A DNA stretch of 64,000 nt from Dactylonectria macrodidyma. Taxonomy: Eukaryota; Ascomycota; Sordariomycetes; Hypocreales; Nectriaceae. Each line of letters opens with the position of its first letter. The stretch's first letter is position 1. The position numbers were made by a program, and so were the translations under genes. The DNA is taken from the NCBI GenBank assembly GCA_020744425.1, contig JAGMUV010000008.1:1922001-1986000 (forward strand). The letters are read 5' to 3'. The notes beneath the pieces were generated by a model. That model did no database searches. It worked only from the letters and a program-made list of their open reading frames with translations, and was not told where the DNA came from. Shown here in pieces: positions 14,401 to 25,500 of the stretch.

Positions 14401-14902
14401 CCCATGGTTAGTTTAACCAAGGAATAGATGCGACTGGCGGACTCACAGTGTCAACGCCTGTACCGCAGTGTTCAAAATATCGGTCACTCGTAGAAGCTGA
14501 TCCTCTACCCGGACCAAGTCTGGACGGTGAAAGGGATACGCTAGTAGGTGCTTGCCATGGCCTAACTTATTTATGATATTTATTCATGATATGATTGGAT
14601 GACGTGCTGTGTGATTGGACTTCCTTGACAATGGTTTCAAGCTCTCTCAGCTCACTTCCGCAGAGCTGAACGCACATGGCTACAGTTGTAACGGACTTTT
14701 GATACTTGCCATCGAGTCGGCGTTCGCAGCCCTGAAGGGCCTCGATGGTGGATTCAAGCAAGCGGACCCTTTGAGTGACTTTGATGATATCCTCGTCTCG
14801 GCCTTTGACAGCCTCGAGGTACTTGTTAAAGCCATTGTATATGGAAATGCCGAGAGAGACAAGGCCAGCTACGCCGCTGACAACTGAGAATGGGTCAGCC
14901 AT
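11434..14902 (-). CDS. NLR-type N-terminal domain protein with ankyrin-like C-terminus
   Basis: The N-terminus MADPFSVVSGVAGLVSLGIS is the hydrophobic start typical of the fungal N-terminal/PigL_N-like domain that caps many fungal NLR and ankyrin proteins. A weak GTCCAA donor after ...ETIVKE joins it to the exon carrying YPFHRPDLVRVEDQLLRVTD. Further minus-strand exons run through 14370-14040, 13860-13400, 13330-13230, 13160-12950 and 12930-12160, and the last coding frame ends at 11434. Ankyrin-like pieces are seen in the middle (DVDEHGDTFLHHLI, LRDIGANFNATNNYR). The C-terminal part is acidic and helical (KEKVEELKEDWEEVLDEDRQ). I saw no NACHT or NB-ARC nucleotide-binding motif, so it is an NLR-like architecture without the ATPase module. 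Exon limits in the middle are uncertain. It is divergent from the HET gene, which suggests a role in self/non-self recognition, but this is inference. Confidence 0.68.
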
Positions 14903-15925
14903 GTTCTGGTGATGGCAAGATCAGAGTTGATAAAAGAGCGAGCGATGCTTTCAGATTATTTTCTAATACCGCATGCAAGATGCATGATTTTATCGCAAAA
15001 AATGCCTTACTGCCTAAAAGTAAGCAGGGTTGGGCAGCAGTGCATTTGCACATTAAGAATGTTTTACGATTCACTCATATTGGAATCTGGTAAGTGTCAG
15101 ACGGACCGATAGGAAAGCTAGTTGTGCATAGGGCCGGATCGATGTAGTGTTTCCCTTTGAACCTAGAAAGAGACTTCAAACCTAGTCCACCCTCAACAAC
15201 CTAGACAGACTTCAACAACCTAGATGACCCTCAACGCCTAGATCGACGGCTTATGACGGCATCATCAGTTCAAAGGTGTCCAGATCAGCGGGATCATTAG
15301 GGATAAATAGCTAGCTTCCTTACCCCCTAGACAGAGAGAAAAGACAAGATCTTCCATCGTCACCAAGCTATCTCAACCACTCCTTCCTGTCTGATAGTAA
15401 GGCTGTGTTTGGGCTTCCCAGCCACGTCGTCGGCGAACGAGCGCATGAAGATGCGGATTGAATCAAGGCAAACTCCTGGGCTCAATCATTATAAAACAAA
15501 ATTCAAATTTATCATTGTACCTAAGCCTTAGAACGCGCTGTAGATAATTGTTGTGAAATACCGTCAACCATTCAAGACAGGAAATGATACCTGGCGAGGC
15601 AAATGCCCTTCGATACTCTGCTCACCGGACTGGAAATACTAATGCCCAACGCTAGACTTTTACCGCTTGTTTGCCTCTTGAACTCACATTTCCGCCACAA
15701 TGCTGACTTGAAACTCGTTTGCTCAGAAATTGTCCTCTACTGAGTTCGAGGAATGACGAGAATGTGACCTGCATGGCTGCATCGTCACGTGGTCATTGCC
15801 TCAAAACAGAAATCGCTGCAACCTGTAGCCCTCACACTAGATGGACATGACCTCTCACACATGTAATCCTCATAACATCTCCCTTCTCCTTTAACATTCC
15901 TTGTGAATCAAATACGAAGCGGACA
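14903..15925. promoter_or_regulatory. Divergent intergenic region of NLR-like and HET genes
   Basis: About 1 kb separates the two start codons. It contains the degenerate tandem repeat at 15157-15249 and no convincing coding frame. It probably holds both promoters. Confidence 0.5.
15157..15249. repeat. Five degenerate ~18-20 bp repeats with core TCAACAACCTAGA
   Basis: Successive units read TTGAACCTAGAAAGAGAC, TTCAAACCTAGTCCACCC, TCAACAACCTAGACAGAC, TTCAACAACCTAGATGACCC and TCAACGCCTAGATCGACGG. The shared parts are TCAA at the front and CCTAGA in the middle. The unit length varies by one or two bases, so it is an old or selected tandem array, not a recent microsatellite. It lies in the shared NLR-like/HET promoter region. 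Confidence 0.7.
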
Positions 15926-17557
15926 ATGCGACTCATTAACGCACGCACGCTGAAGCTCGAGGTCTTCAACGATCCAGTGCCGACGCCATATGCCATCTTG
16001 TCGCATACATGGGATGGTGACGAAGTGAGTTTTGAGGACATGAAAGACCTCAACACCGCCCGAAAGAAGACCGCCAGCTTCTCTAAGATTGAGGCAACCT
16101 GTCGACTGGTACTTGGCGAAGGTCTCGACTACGTGTGGGTGGACACCTGCTGCATCGATAAGTCTTCCAGCGCTGAGCTGTCAGAAGCGATAAACTCAAT
16201 GTTTCGCTGGTATAAAAATGCTATTTACTGCCTCGCCTTTCTCTCAGACTTTTCATCTGGGCATGACTTAATTGGAGCGTCGGCTGCTGCGAGAAAATGT
16301 CGTTGGTTCTCAAGGGGATGGACTCTCCAGGAGCTCATCGCTCCAGCCGTCGTTCGCTTCTATAATGCCGACTGGAACTTTCTCGGAACAAAATACGGAA
16401 GCGCAAAGGAGATTGAAACTATTACCGGTATAGATCAAGGCGTTCTGAAAAGCCATACCCATTTGGCGGCAATTTCTCTGGCAAAGCGAATGTCTTGGGC
16501 TGCTACGCGACGCACAACTCGCATTGAAGACATGGCTTACTGTCTATTGGGCGTTTTCGACGTCACTATGCCTATGCTTTACGGCGAAGGGCCTCGAGCC
16601 TTCGCTCGACTGCAGGAAGAAATCTTAAGGAAAACCACAGATTTATCACTATTCGCTTGGAGAGCATCGGAAGACTCGGAATACTGCAGTGTCTTGGCCA
16701 AAAGTCCAGCAGAATTCTTTGGATGCGGCACAATTGACTTGAACTACGACCAATTCAGTTTTCGGGATGAGATCAGCATCACCAACAAAGGGGTCAAGAT
16801 CCACACGCCACTTCAGTCCATTGTCTCCGAGGACGGCATATTCTTCATGGATTTGCATTGCTATGAAGAGACTGACGGGGAGCACAGAAACATCGGGATA
16901 TACTTGAAGCGAGAACTGGACACCTATTTTCGACGATGGCCGCATCAATTCGCGACGCCGGCTGAGGATACTCCCACAAGCCGCCGTCTTACCATCTATC
17001 TGGCCCCTGCTTCGGAGAGTAACAAGCTCCGTACTCATTTTGATGCAGACGTCTATCGCCGCATTCAAATCATATTCGAGAACAAAATCAAGACATGCAA
17101 TATTCACAGCGTCAAGGCAGTCCCGGAGGCCTTCTGGCACGGTGATGAGAATGGCTTCTCCATCGAACGTCACCGTCAATTCATTTGCTTTGTGAGATTC
17201 TGCGTAACATCGAGGCTTCCGGCGCAGAGTACTGACGGACCTCTGGAAGAGAGTACATACTTTGTACTTGTTTGCAAGCTCGATACTTTTTCTAAAATGC
17301 ACATCACTCTTCACACAGAGAAGGATCTCCGAAATTGTCAGGAGCTAGGGGCCATTAATCCGTTCACACGGATAGAAGACTATGGCCCTGCGGGAGACCG
17401 ATTAAGCTTTTCTATTCTCAGCCTCGGAAGCAGACAAGCTTGGAGTGTGGCGGTGAAGAACAAAGATGCTGGCCATGACTACGCGGTCAAGGCGAGCCAG
17501 GGTCTACACGATTCTTCCACATTCAGGATTTACCTTCGAATAAGCCCGACGGGCTGA
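15926..17557 (+). CDS. HET-domain protein (heterokaryon incompatibility)
   Basis: This is a single uninterrupted 543-codon frame. The first 170 residues carry the HET domain: MRLINARTLKLEVF, the conserved YAILSHTWDGDEVSFEDM block, YVWVDTCCIDKSS, and CRWFSRGWTLQELIAP. The block AYCLLGVFDVTMPMLYGEG follows at about residues 205-225, as in HET-E/TOL-type proteins. The remaining 300 residues have no domain I recognise. HET domains trigger cell death when activated by a partner in incompatible fusions; that is family knowledge, not shown here. There is no WD40, NACHT or ankyrin part in this protein. It is transcribed away from the NLR-like gene 1 kb upstream. Confidence 0.92.
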   Translation: MRLINARTLKLEVFNDPVPTPYAILSHTWDGDEVSFEDMKDLNTARKKTASFSKIEATCRLVLGEGLDYVWVDTCCIDKSSSAELSEAINSMFRWYKNAIYCLAFLSDFSSGHDLIGASAAARKCRWFSRGWTLQELIAPAVVRFYNADWNFLGTKYGSAKEIETITGIDQGVLKSHTHLAAISLAKRMSWAATRRTTRIEDMAYCLLGVFDVTMPMLYGEGPRAFARLQEEILRKTTDLSLFAWRASEDSEYCSVLAKSPAEFFGCGTIDLNYDQFSFRDEISITNKGVKIHTPLQSIVSEDGIFFMDLHCYEETDGEHRNIGIYLKRELDTYFRRWPHQFATPAEDTPTSRRLTIYLAPASESNKLRTHFDADVYRRIQIIFENKIKTCNIHSVKAVPEAFWHGDENGFSIERHRQFICFVRFCVTSRLPAQSTDGPLEESTYFVLVCKLDTFSKMHITLHTEKDLRNCQELGAINPFTRIEDYGPAGDRLSFSILSLGSRQAWSVAVKNKDAGHDYAVKASQGLHDSSTFRIYLRISPTG

Positions 17558-17943
17558 TGTAGCGATTCGTCGTTGGTAAAACAGTTATGTAAATTACAGG
17601 TAGACTATGAGTGGGCTATGCTCGTCGGCGAAGTTCGGGAGCGCTACTTGGATATTGACAGAGCGAAGAGCTTAGTATCTAATAGGCACGCGTGATGAGA
17701 TGGTGAAAAGCGATGACAATTTCTGAGCCTCTTCAACCTCAGTTGTGAGATGGCTGTCATCGAGCCGAACTCTGGCAACCTCTGGGACGACTGAGTCACC
17801 AATGCCTGCATCTTGAAGGACCGGAATGAAGATTTACAACTCTCTATCTGCAAACCATACTATCCAACGAACCACTCTGAACAAACCCTGAAGTGATCGA
17901 CTCAGAATGATCAACTAGTAGGCTGCAGAGAAATACAGTCCTG
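17558..17943. other. Intergenic between convergent HET and hydrolase genes
   Basis: Both neighbours end here. I see no coding frame or RNA signal. Confidence 0.5.
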
Positions 17944-19995
17944 TCATTTTCTAGACTTGATCAACGGCAGTGTGAGCTGACTGCGGAGATTTGGCCCCGT
18001 GTGCACTATATGTCTTCCAACATTCAGATTTTTCAAGCTCTGAAACAAGGGAGGGTATTCCGGCAGAATAGGGTCATGACCCTTGACTTCAAAACGAAGC
18101 GACTCGCCCGCTTCGAATACGATGCCGCCTGGCAAAATGGCAATGTCAAGTTCCACGACCTCACCAGTGGGGACTTTCTCAGACTTGTAATGGGGGTACC
18201 ACAATTCTGTCGGGTCCTTTCGTGATTGAATTTCATCCGTGAGGCCCGGTTCCTCTGCGGTTTCTCGCTTCGATGCCCGAAGTCGACCGCTTGGGCCGAC
18301 GTACTTGTAGATATTCTCATCTGGAATATCCTCGGGCTTCGTGCCTGGCTTTTGGTTTACGAAGGGGATATTGTAGTTGACAAGAGCATTGCCGTCCTTG
18401 TCTATCTTTCTGATGATCAAATACACGTCCATGTCGTCGAGGTCTTTGCAGGACATGAAGAGTTTTGCTTTGGAGAATCCACAAAGCTCAGTGTACTCTT
18501 CGAATGTGTAGGTGAAGTGAGCCCCGTCGTCTTGCCATGAATCAGACTGATATGACACGCAAGCCTCTGTCGACACGGGTTGATCTTGGAGTTTTCCGGA
18601 TTTGGCATCCAGGTAAAGAGTCTGGTACTGAGTTCGGCTTGGCGGGTAATTGTCTTCTGCTCGGAAAGAAATGGGAGGAGCGTTGTATCGTAGGAGAGAG
18701 AGTCGAATCTTTGGAGTGTTTTTCCAACCATTGTCATTCCCTAGGAGATAATGATCAAGGAACCTTTGCAGATCGTCGTTGGCCTCCGGAGTGTATATAT
18801 CGAACCATTCCTGGGTAGGGTGGATTCGAAGCCTATTGTTTTCAAAGACTAAATTAGTCTTCTATTTCAATTACAATGGGAAGGATTGAGCCTGGGAACT
18901 TACCACTTCTCGGAAGAGTTGGAGTATTTCCAACCACGGATCGAACCCTCTGTATGCAGGCCCGTCGAGTAGCTGGCTAGAACATACATGGGGATTTCAA
19001 TGTTCTGAAGTTTCGGCTTCTTATCCTCCCAATACTCGTTCATCAATGGGTACTTTTCAATCATGGTGGCTACGTCCTCACGCTTATTGTGCCCATTGAA
19101 GTTTAGCATGAGCAACTCCCAGAATTTGTAGTTTGGGATGCCACCGCGGCAGATACTCTCACGATAGAAGTCGCCAATGCCCTCCCATGGCGCAATGGCC
19201 TTGAGATGAGGAGGCTTTTCCGCTGCAATGAGCCTAAGGTCGAGTTGTTAGCTAGGCTTATCATTGAGCTGACGTGTTGTTCAAGGAAGTCGTACCACTG
19301 CGTGATTGCAAGCCAAGAATTACCGACCAGGGCTACAGACTCGTTGCACCAGTCTTGTTTGGCAATCCATTCCACAGTGTCATATCCATCCCTTGCTTCC
19401 TGTTAACCATCCAAGCAGACCGTCAGTATAACGCTAACGCAATCAACCGTGCTCGAATCGGTGCTTCATACCTGCGTTCCAAAGATAGCGATATCGCCCT
19501 CAGAGTGATAACACCCACGGGCGTCAGGCTGAACAATAACATAGCCCCGAGGACACCATTCCGCTGGGTCTGGAGCCTCGAACTTCTCCAGGCCACTCAA
19601 AGAGCTCTTGGGGACACCGAGCCAAGTGAACTCGGTTGTCTGATGGTGCCCTGCAAAGTGACATTGGTCAGATGAGTTTCCCCCAAACTGGCCCATCAGC
19701 GGTACGTACCTGAGCCTGTCTTCCCGTAAGGTGACCAGGGTAGGAGAGCCGGGAGTTTCTGGCCTTCAAGCTTAGCAGGCCGAAAGATGTCAGCGCGCAG
19801 TTTGACACCATCTCGCATCGGAATCTCCACGTCCTTTTCCCAGATGAGATCCTCTTTCAAAGCCAAGCGATCAGGTTCTCGTTGCCATCCCCGAGGCAGG
19901 GTCTGCTTCGAAGGCTTAAAATCAGTCCACCAATGATGAAAGTTGGGGTTGGCGTCTGTGTAAGCCACTTCGACTCCACCTATCTTGCGAACCAT
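17944..19995 (-). CDS. CocE/NonD family hydrolase (S15-type), copy 1
   Basis: The gene has several short introns. The ATG at 19995 (MVRKIGGVEVAYTDANPNF) is preferred because the longer frame upstream begins with a non-ATG codon. Family features in order are DVEIPMRDGVKLRADIFRPA, LPALLPWSPYGKTGSG, DPAEWCPRGYVIVQPDARG, the nucleophile elbow VALVGNSW near residue 180, an AIAPWEG block, and the C-terminal beta-sandwich with RASKRE and GEVVELDIAILPGG. The family hydrolyses ester or amide bonds of acyl substrates such as cocaine, glutaryl-cephalosporins or X-Pro peptides; the substrate here is unknown. It has no signal peptide, so it is probably intracellular. It shares a 490-bp promoter with the AhpD-like gene, and two paralogues lie at 36.8 and 41.1 kb. 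Inner exon limits were not fixed base by base. Confidence 0.87.
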
Positions 19996-20484
19996 TCTGG
20001 CGGATGGTAAAATGATGTTCCCGGGGAAATAATAGTGTATTCTTAGAGATGGATAATGCAAGGCTGTTGACTCGCAATGTTTGGGCCCATGCAATGCAAA
20101 GGAGCAGTGTATATAAGTTATCTAGGGGAAAGTAGTGCTGATTTGTGTATCCGGTATTATTGCGTGGTCATCCGCGAGGGATGCATCCGGAGGTGTGAGT
20201 GGTATGGCCGGCGGGGTCGGCACTTCAGTTCTCCGAGCGGGGGTTCGTCTCCTCCGGGTGGAGGGTCCCCGAGTCGGGATGCTCCGAGTGGGTCCTCCGA
20301 TAGAGGCGCTACCAGAGTGTATGGTCGACCTTGGTTGAAGTTATCTGGTCACGATCTAGTGATTCCTACCTCTCGGATCTAAGCTGCTTAATTATCTTAT
20401 TGATTTGTGGCACATCTGAATTCCGGTTATTTGACATCGTTTGGCTGTCTTCTCTTCCGTCACAACAATACAACCGACCTGGCC
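19996..20484. promoter_or_regulatory. Divergent promoter with clustered CTCCGAG-GGG elements
   Basis: Within 20171-20306 there are six related GC-rich elements: TCCGCGAGGG (20171-20180), CTCCGAGCGGGGG (20231-20243), CTCCGGGTGGAGGG (20252-20265), CCCCGAGTCGGGAT (20267-20280), CTCCGAGTGGG (20282-20292) and CTCCGATAGAGG (20295-20306). They contain the CCG/CGG half-sites that Zn2Cys6 proteins bind. The density is well above chance for one promoter, and related elements recur upstream of other genes of the locus. Confidence 0.55.
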
Positions 20485-21423
20485 ATGGAGCTCATCAATA
20501 TTCTCAAGAAATTCCGTGATGCTGAAGTAGACACGGACATCACTTGTGCCAATTGGTACACTGTTGCTGTATGAGACGACACCACGAGTTCACTTCACTC
20601 TAATCACTATTGGTCTTTCACCGGATCAGCAGTAATGACCAGATGCAGTGTCCTGACTGACTTTATTCACGATAGGCAGCAGCGATGGCAGCAGCAAGTG
20701 CAGGGCCCGATGTCCCAAAGGTCTACGAACTGGCCACAGAGGGCCTCTCACTAGAGAAGAAAATGCTGGCTCAGCGACGATTGAAGGAGGCGATTCTCAA
20801 GACTAGTTGTCTTTATGGTGTTCCTCGTTCATTGCAGGCATTGTTGCCGCTTTTCGCCACTATTCCAGATAATGAAATAGATCACTACGGACCGCGGTTC
20901 GTGCCCCCTTCATACAATTTTCGCGGTTACACATATCTCATGGCCATGGTCACTCAGATTCGAAACAGTTCATTCGGTACCCGCGCAGCAAGTCCGGGAG
21001 GAGAAAGCCACCAAATACTTCGACACTATTTGGGGAGAAGAGGCAGCCAACGTTCACCGAGAGCGGAACCACAAATATCAGCCAGACCTGTGTGAGAAGA
21101 GCTACAAGTTTCCATAGTTGCATACCACTAACATATGTGCAGATCTTCTCAATCTGGAAATGATTTACCAATGGTATTTCAGTGAAGATACTATTCTCAA
21201 TCCTATTGAGACTCAAATGTGCAATGCGAGTGCTCTGATTTGTTCGAACTGTCCGGTACAGGCTATGTGGCATACACGAGGAATCGTACGACACTCTGGA
21301 ACCAAGAATCAGGCAAAATTTGCCCAAGAGATTGGCTTGGCTATTGCAAGCTTGTATGATTGCAAAACTGGCGAAATCGTTCCAGTTGATGATATTGACA
21401 TCGGCTCCCAAAGTGCAGAGTAA
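20485..21423 (+). CDS. AhpD-like / carboxymuconolactone decarboxylase-like protein
   Basis: Four exons (20485-20568, 20676-20896, 20958-21091, 21143-21423) give 239 residues. The start MELINILKKFRDAEVDTDIT is fixed by a phase-0 splice to AAAMAAASAGPDVPKVYELA. The second intron starts with GTTCGT, chosen because only this donor keeps the frame GPRFETVHSVPAQQVREEKA. The helical block LKEAILKTSCLYGVPRSLQALLP and the later MCNASALICSNCPVQAMWHTRG resemble AhpD-like proteins of the CMD superfamily. The usual C-X2-C or C-X3-C redox motif is seen only as CSNC at about residue 190. In fungi these proteins often sit beside aromatic catabolic genes. Their reaction is mostly unknown, so I name only the fold family. 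Confidence 0.7.
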
Positions 21424-21957
21424 TGGAGGACCGTAGTGTATATAGAGAGGCCATCAACTCATAGTCAATTAATTGTGAGGTTGATATGGAGAGACATACG
21501 GCTGCAGATTACGACCTTGACTTCTTAATATTCCTTCATCCACATCCAGTGCAATTTTCATGCAGGCGGGTTTTAAAAGATGAAACAAAGAAAGCATTGC
21601 CGTAGAAGGCATGTGAAATTGTCGAAGGCGACATTGCAATGGCAGCCTTGCGCAATTGTCAACTCATAAATGCTTGAGGTTAATCGAGATGAATCTTAGG
21701 TCTGTTATCAATTTGGATATTATACAATCCACCTTTGCCCCCCGGAATTCCGATGTGCCTTATCGTACCATCGTGAACGCTGATATAGAGACCCATTGAC
21801 CCCCACCGGATCACTTTTCCGTCAGCCATAATACCCTCCATATGTCGGCAGGATATATATATACGCTACTGACCGCCAATTTTTTTTTTCGGAAGAAAAC
21901 AAGGACATACTTGGACAAAAACCGAACGCAGGCATCGCCAAAGTCAAGCCTCAAACC
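21424..21957. promoter_or_regulatory. Upstream region of cupin gene, with TCCGGTGGGG element
   Basis: At 21801-21810 the sequence is CCCCACCGGA, which reads TCCGGTGGGG on the minus strand. This decamer is identical to the one at 36521-36530 in the PhyH/CocE promoter. It lies about 150 bp before the cupin ATG. No gene was found in the interval. Confidence 0.5.
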
Positions 21958-22461
21958 ATGGCATCAAGTCAGCAACCGCTCCCTTCAACACGTCGGATTG
22001 TCACCGGTCACAACGACGACTCGAAAGCTACGATAACTCGAGATCACTTGATTCACGGAAAGCAAACCCCACATGGACCATGGATTCAGCTACTCTGGTC
22101 CAGCGACTCTTTGCCACCAGATGTCAGCTCGGCCGAAGATCTCGGCCTCGTTGATACGGGCATGTCCAATGATGGAACTATCGTGCGCATCGTGGACTTC
22201 CCTCCAAAATCCACTGGACTGGTCCACCGTTCAATCACTCTGGATTACATATTTGTCCTCAAGGGAACTGTCACACTGCGGCTGGATGATGGCTCTGGCA
22301 CCAGTGTCCAAACAGGCGAGTCGGTGATCCAGCAAGCAACCATGCACAGCTGGGATAACGAGACGGATGGGTGGGCCAGGTTACTGTGTGTCTTGATCGC
22401 GTCAAAGAAGCCTGTGGTCAACGGCCAGACTCTCGAAAAGCATGTCCCATTCAACGTCTGA
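21958..22461 (+). CDS. Cupin-domain protein
   Basis: This is a single exon of 167 residues starting MASSQQPLPSTRRIVTGHND. The cupin barrel covers about residues 70-150. Motif 1 is degenerate: VHRSITLDYIFVLKGTVTLR has one His and a Tyr-Ile where GX5HXHX3-4EX6G is expected. Motif 2 is seen as GESVIQQATMHSWDNETD with one His. Metal binding may therefore be altered or use fewer ligands. Small single-domain cupins of this type are frequent in fungal catabolic and secondary-metabolite loci with unknown reactions. It ends convergently 60 bp from the large regulator gene. Confidence 0.82.
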   Translation: MASSQQPLPSTRRIVTGHNDDSKATITRDHLIHGKQTPHGPWIQLLWSSDSLPPDVSSAEDLGLVDTGMSNDGTIVRIVDFPPKSTGLVHRSITLDYIFVLKGTVTLRLDDGSGTSVQTGESVIQQATMHSWDNETDGWARLLCVLIASKKPVVNGQTLEKHVPFNV

Positions 22462-22523
22462 TCATTAGCATCGACTAGACTAGATAGACTGCTGGGTTTC
22501 AAATTTACTATCTGGACAAGATG

Positions 22524-25500
22524 TTAAACATATTGTAAATTGCCCAGGTCCCGCATCAAACTAGTCAAGTTTTCCAGCAGGGGTGGAAGTGGATGCGCTT
22601 TCGAAGGGAAGTTGGTTCTGAAGACATCCGCGATCAGTCTAGAGATCATCCTCGGATCACCGAGCTCCTCAAACCCATACTCTATATGTAGAAAGGGACG
22701 CCCATAGCCAGTTCGAAGAAACATTTGCACTTCCGGTGTGTCCTCCTTGTCCAAAAATACCCGCTGAATGTTGTTTTGGGATGGTGGTGCTAGCTGACTA
22801 GACACCGTCTCTGTTTCTGCAGGCGGTGCCGTACCACCTGAAGCTGGAACACGTGTCTCCTGATTGCTGTCGCAAATTGGTTCTCTTTGCTGGCTTCCCA
22901 ACTCGGGAGCTGGACTGCCGCCTCTGGACGCTTGAACCTTTCGCTTCATTATCGTGAACATCCACAAACTCAAACATGCCTGGTAGACTGCAATTGCGTG
23001 AAAGCCGCTGAGCTGGGTAGGTGGGAAAGATCTTGCGGCCTTGATCACCTGTCCAGCATGCCAAAGCGCATAATATTTGTCCTCGTTATGAATCCACTCG
23101 CGAAGACGAGGCAACGCGTGCAAGACTTCTTCATCTCCGTAACGACCAGCGAATCTCTGCACCTCGTCGGAGGATATATATAGCGACATCATCAAGAATT
23201 CGCTGATGAGCTTGGCTTCTGGTGAGAGTGCTCCGATCAATTCTAGCTTTAGTGTTGTTGTTTGGACAAGCTTCAACAGCTCTTGTCGTTGAGCTTCCAC
23301 CCAGAGGCTTCCTGAGCCCCGCGAAAGAGACGAAGTTCCGGTCATGTTAAAAGTCCTTGAATCGACATAAGACCAGACTCGCCCCCATAGAACATAAAGA
23401 ATGACAGGTGCACTGAACGCCACATCGATTATCTCCTTTTCCACTCCGAGCTTGGATGCATCGTGCATCGCATCGAGGAGGGCAACTGATACAGAGGGCT
23501 TCGACTTGCTGAAGTACCTCGCCTTCCACTCTTCCGGAGTTTTCGCATCCCAAAGATCGCGAGCGGCGGGCAAGTAGAAGCTAATCTCAAGGCCAGACCA
23601 AACTGGGGCCCGGTTAAAGGCAATAGAGCTGCGCATTTCGTTTCTGAGAAGCCGAAGGACGAATCTACACAAGTGTTATGAAAGAGTCATGCAGTCTATC
23701 CAGTGGGAAACGAACCGTTTAAAAGACTCCTGTTCCACCCACTTTAGCCACTTTTGTTTGAGGGGCTCTCCCTCATCATCGCGGGACGGAGTGGACTGGG
23801 GTACGTAGAAGCTCTGTCTGAATGCTCCTGCTCTGCGGAGCATCTAAATCGTTCAAAGTCAGGGAGAGCCGGTGTTGAAGAGAATTACGAAAGACTTACT
23901 GTGGGAACAGTATGAGCGAAACCTTCGCCAATTTCCATTTTCCGTCGAAATCCACTCCAGAGTCCAATCTCAATCCAAATGAGGAACGTTTGATTGACCT
24001 GGAGATCGCGGATCAAGCGGTTATCTTCATCGACATCGCTGCAGATCGAAAGGCGGACAATCTCTTGTAAGGCTAAACCCATCTTCCAGACATTGGGAAC
24101 GGCGAACAAGGTGGAGCCAGCTGCTACGATGCCAGCTAGTAGGTTGCTTCTGCACCTATCTGGATCGAAGGTCGCGACGTGGATCCACGAGTCGGAGGTG
24201 TCGTTCTGTCGGACGAAAAATGCTTGCACTAACAGATTGAGTAAGTTGAAGGATGGGAAAGACCTGATCTTCAAGTTGGAGGTGGAGAACTTGAGCACTA
24301 TAGACAGCATCTCGTCCCTTGATGCGGCATCGCGTAACCTGGGAGCTCTGAATGTCGACTGCTTTGGGGAACTGAGTTCTTCGGACTGCATCAGTTGTGT
24401 CTCGTCAACAGAGAGCTGTGTGCCCTCGGAGTAGGCGTGATCCTTGTTCGCAGGTGTCCAAAGCCAGGGAGATCTTTTGAAAGCCTCGTAGCCCAATGTT
24501 CTGGCACGACTCGAGCCATCTTGGACTGTGCTTGGTGATCCGGTCTGCCCGTTGGCCAAATTATCTCCCGTCGAAGGCTGCGGAAGAGCCATGGTATCGT
24601 CGGATAACGCATTCATGAAGGACTCGGAATACAGGCTTTGCAGCGTATCGTCAAACCTGAATTCAGTGTCCTGGTACATGGAGAAGATGTCCACAGGAAA
24701 AGTGAAGTCGACCAAGTCGATGTCGGGCATGAAAGGCTCATGGACGTGATCCCCTGTGGGGATTTGAGCGAGGTCAAGCGGTGCGGCGAAGAGGTCGCTT
24801 GGTGGATTCATCATAGGATTGCTAGGGGGAACACTCGGATTGGCAAGATCTTGAGGTACGTTTTGGATGGGTGTATCCAGAACAGCAACAGAAACTGAAC
24901 TCGGTTTCGCGTTCCAAGTCTCCTCCAAATCCGGATCCATGTCCTCGGAGTCGATTTCACCGTCGTCGTCTTGGGCGGCATTGTTCCCAGTTTCGCGTGC
25001 AGACTCTTCGTTACGCAGACGAGCCATGATGGCACGGTTTCTCCGCCTAGGGGCGCCGTCGATACAAGGGATTCCCTTGAACTCGCACCGTTGGCAAGGC
25101 CGTTGATTGCTGCATTTTGTTTTGGACGATATACAACTCTCACAGGCCTGTGCAGCGCGTTCCATACCCCGTGGCTTGGAACTGCCGTTATCTGAGAGAT
25201 CATGAGTGGCCAAATGACGACTTAGCAGATCTCTTGAAAAGTGACGCAATGCTCGTTAGCAACTTGTTGCCAAGGATAGCTCAAAATTCACATTCAGACG
25301 ATGCTTCTAGGGTTCACTCTTACCTTCTATTGAAGCGTCTGGGACAGCGTGGACAAGCATGATGGCGGAAGTTCTGGTCTTTGTTGCGTGTCAGCCACGA
25401 ATTAAATAGCTTCTCGCAAGATAGATAGACAAAACAGACGTACGAGAAAGCTCATGACGCCTCAAATGATCCAAGCGTTCGTAACATCGTGAGCATACCG

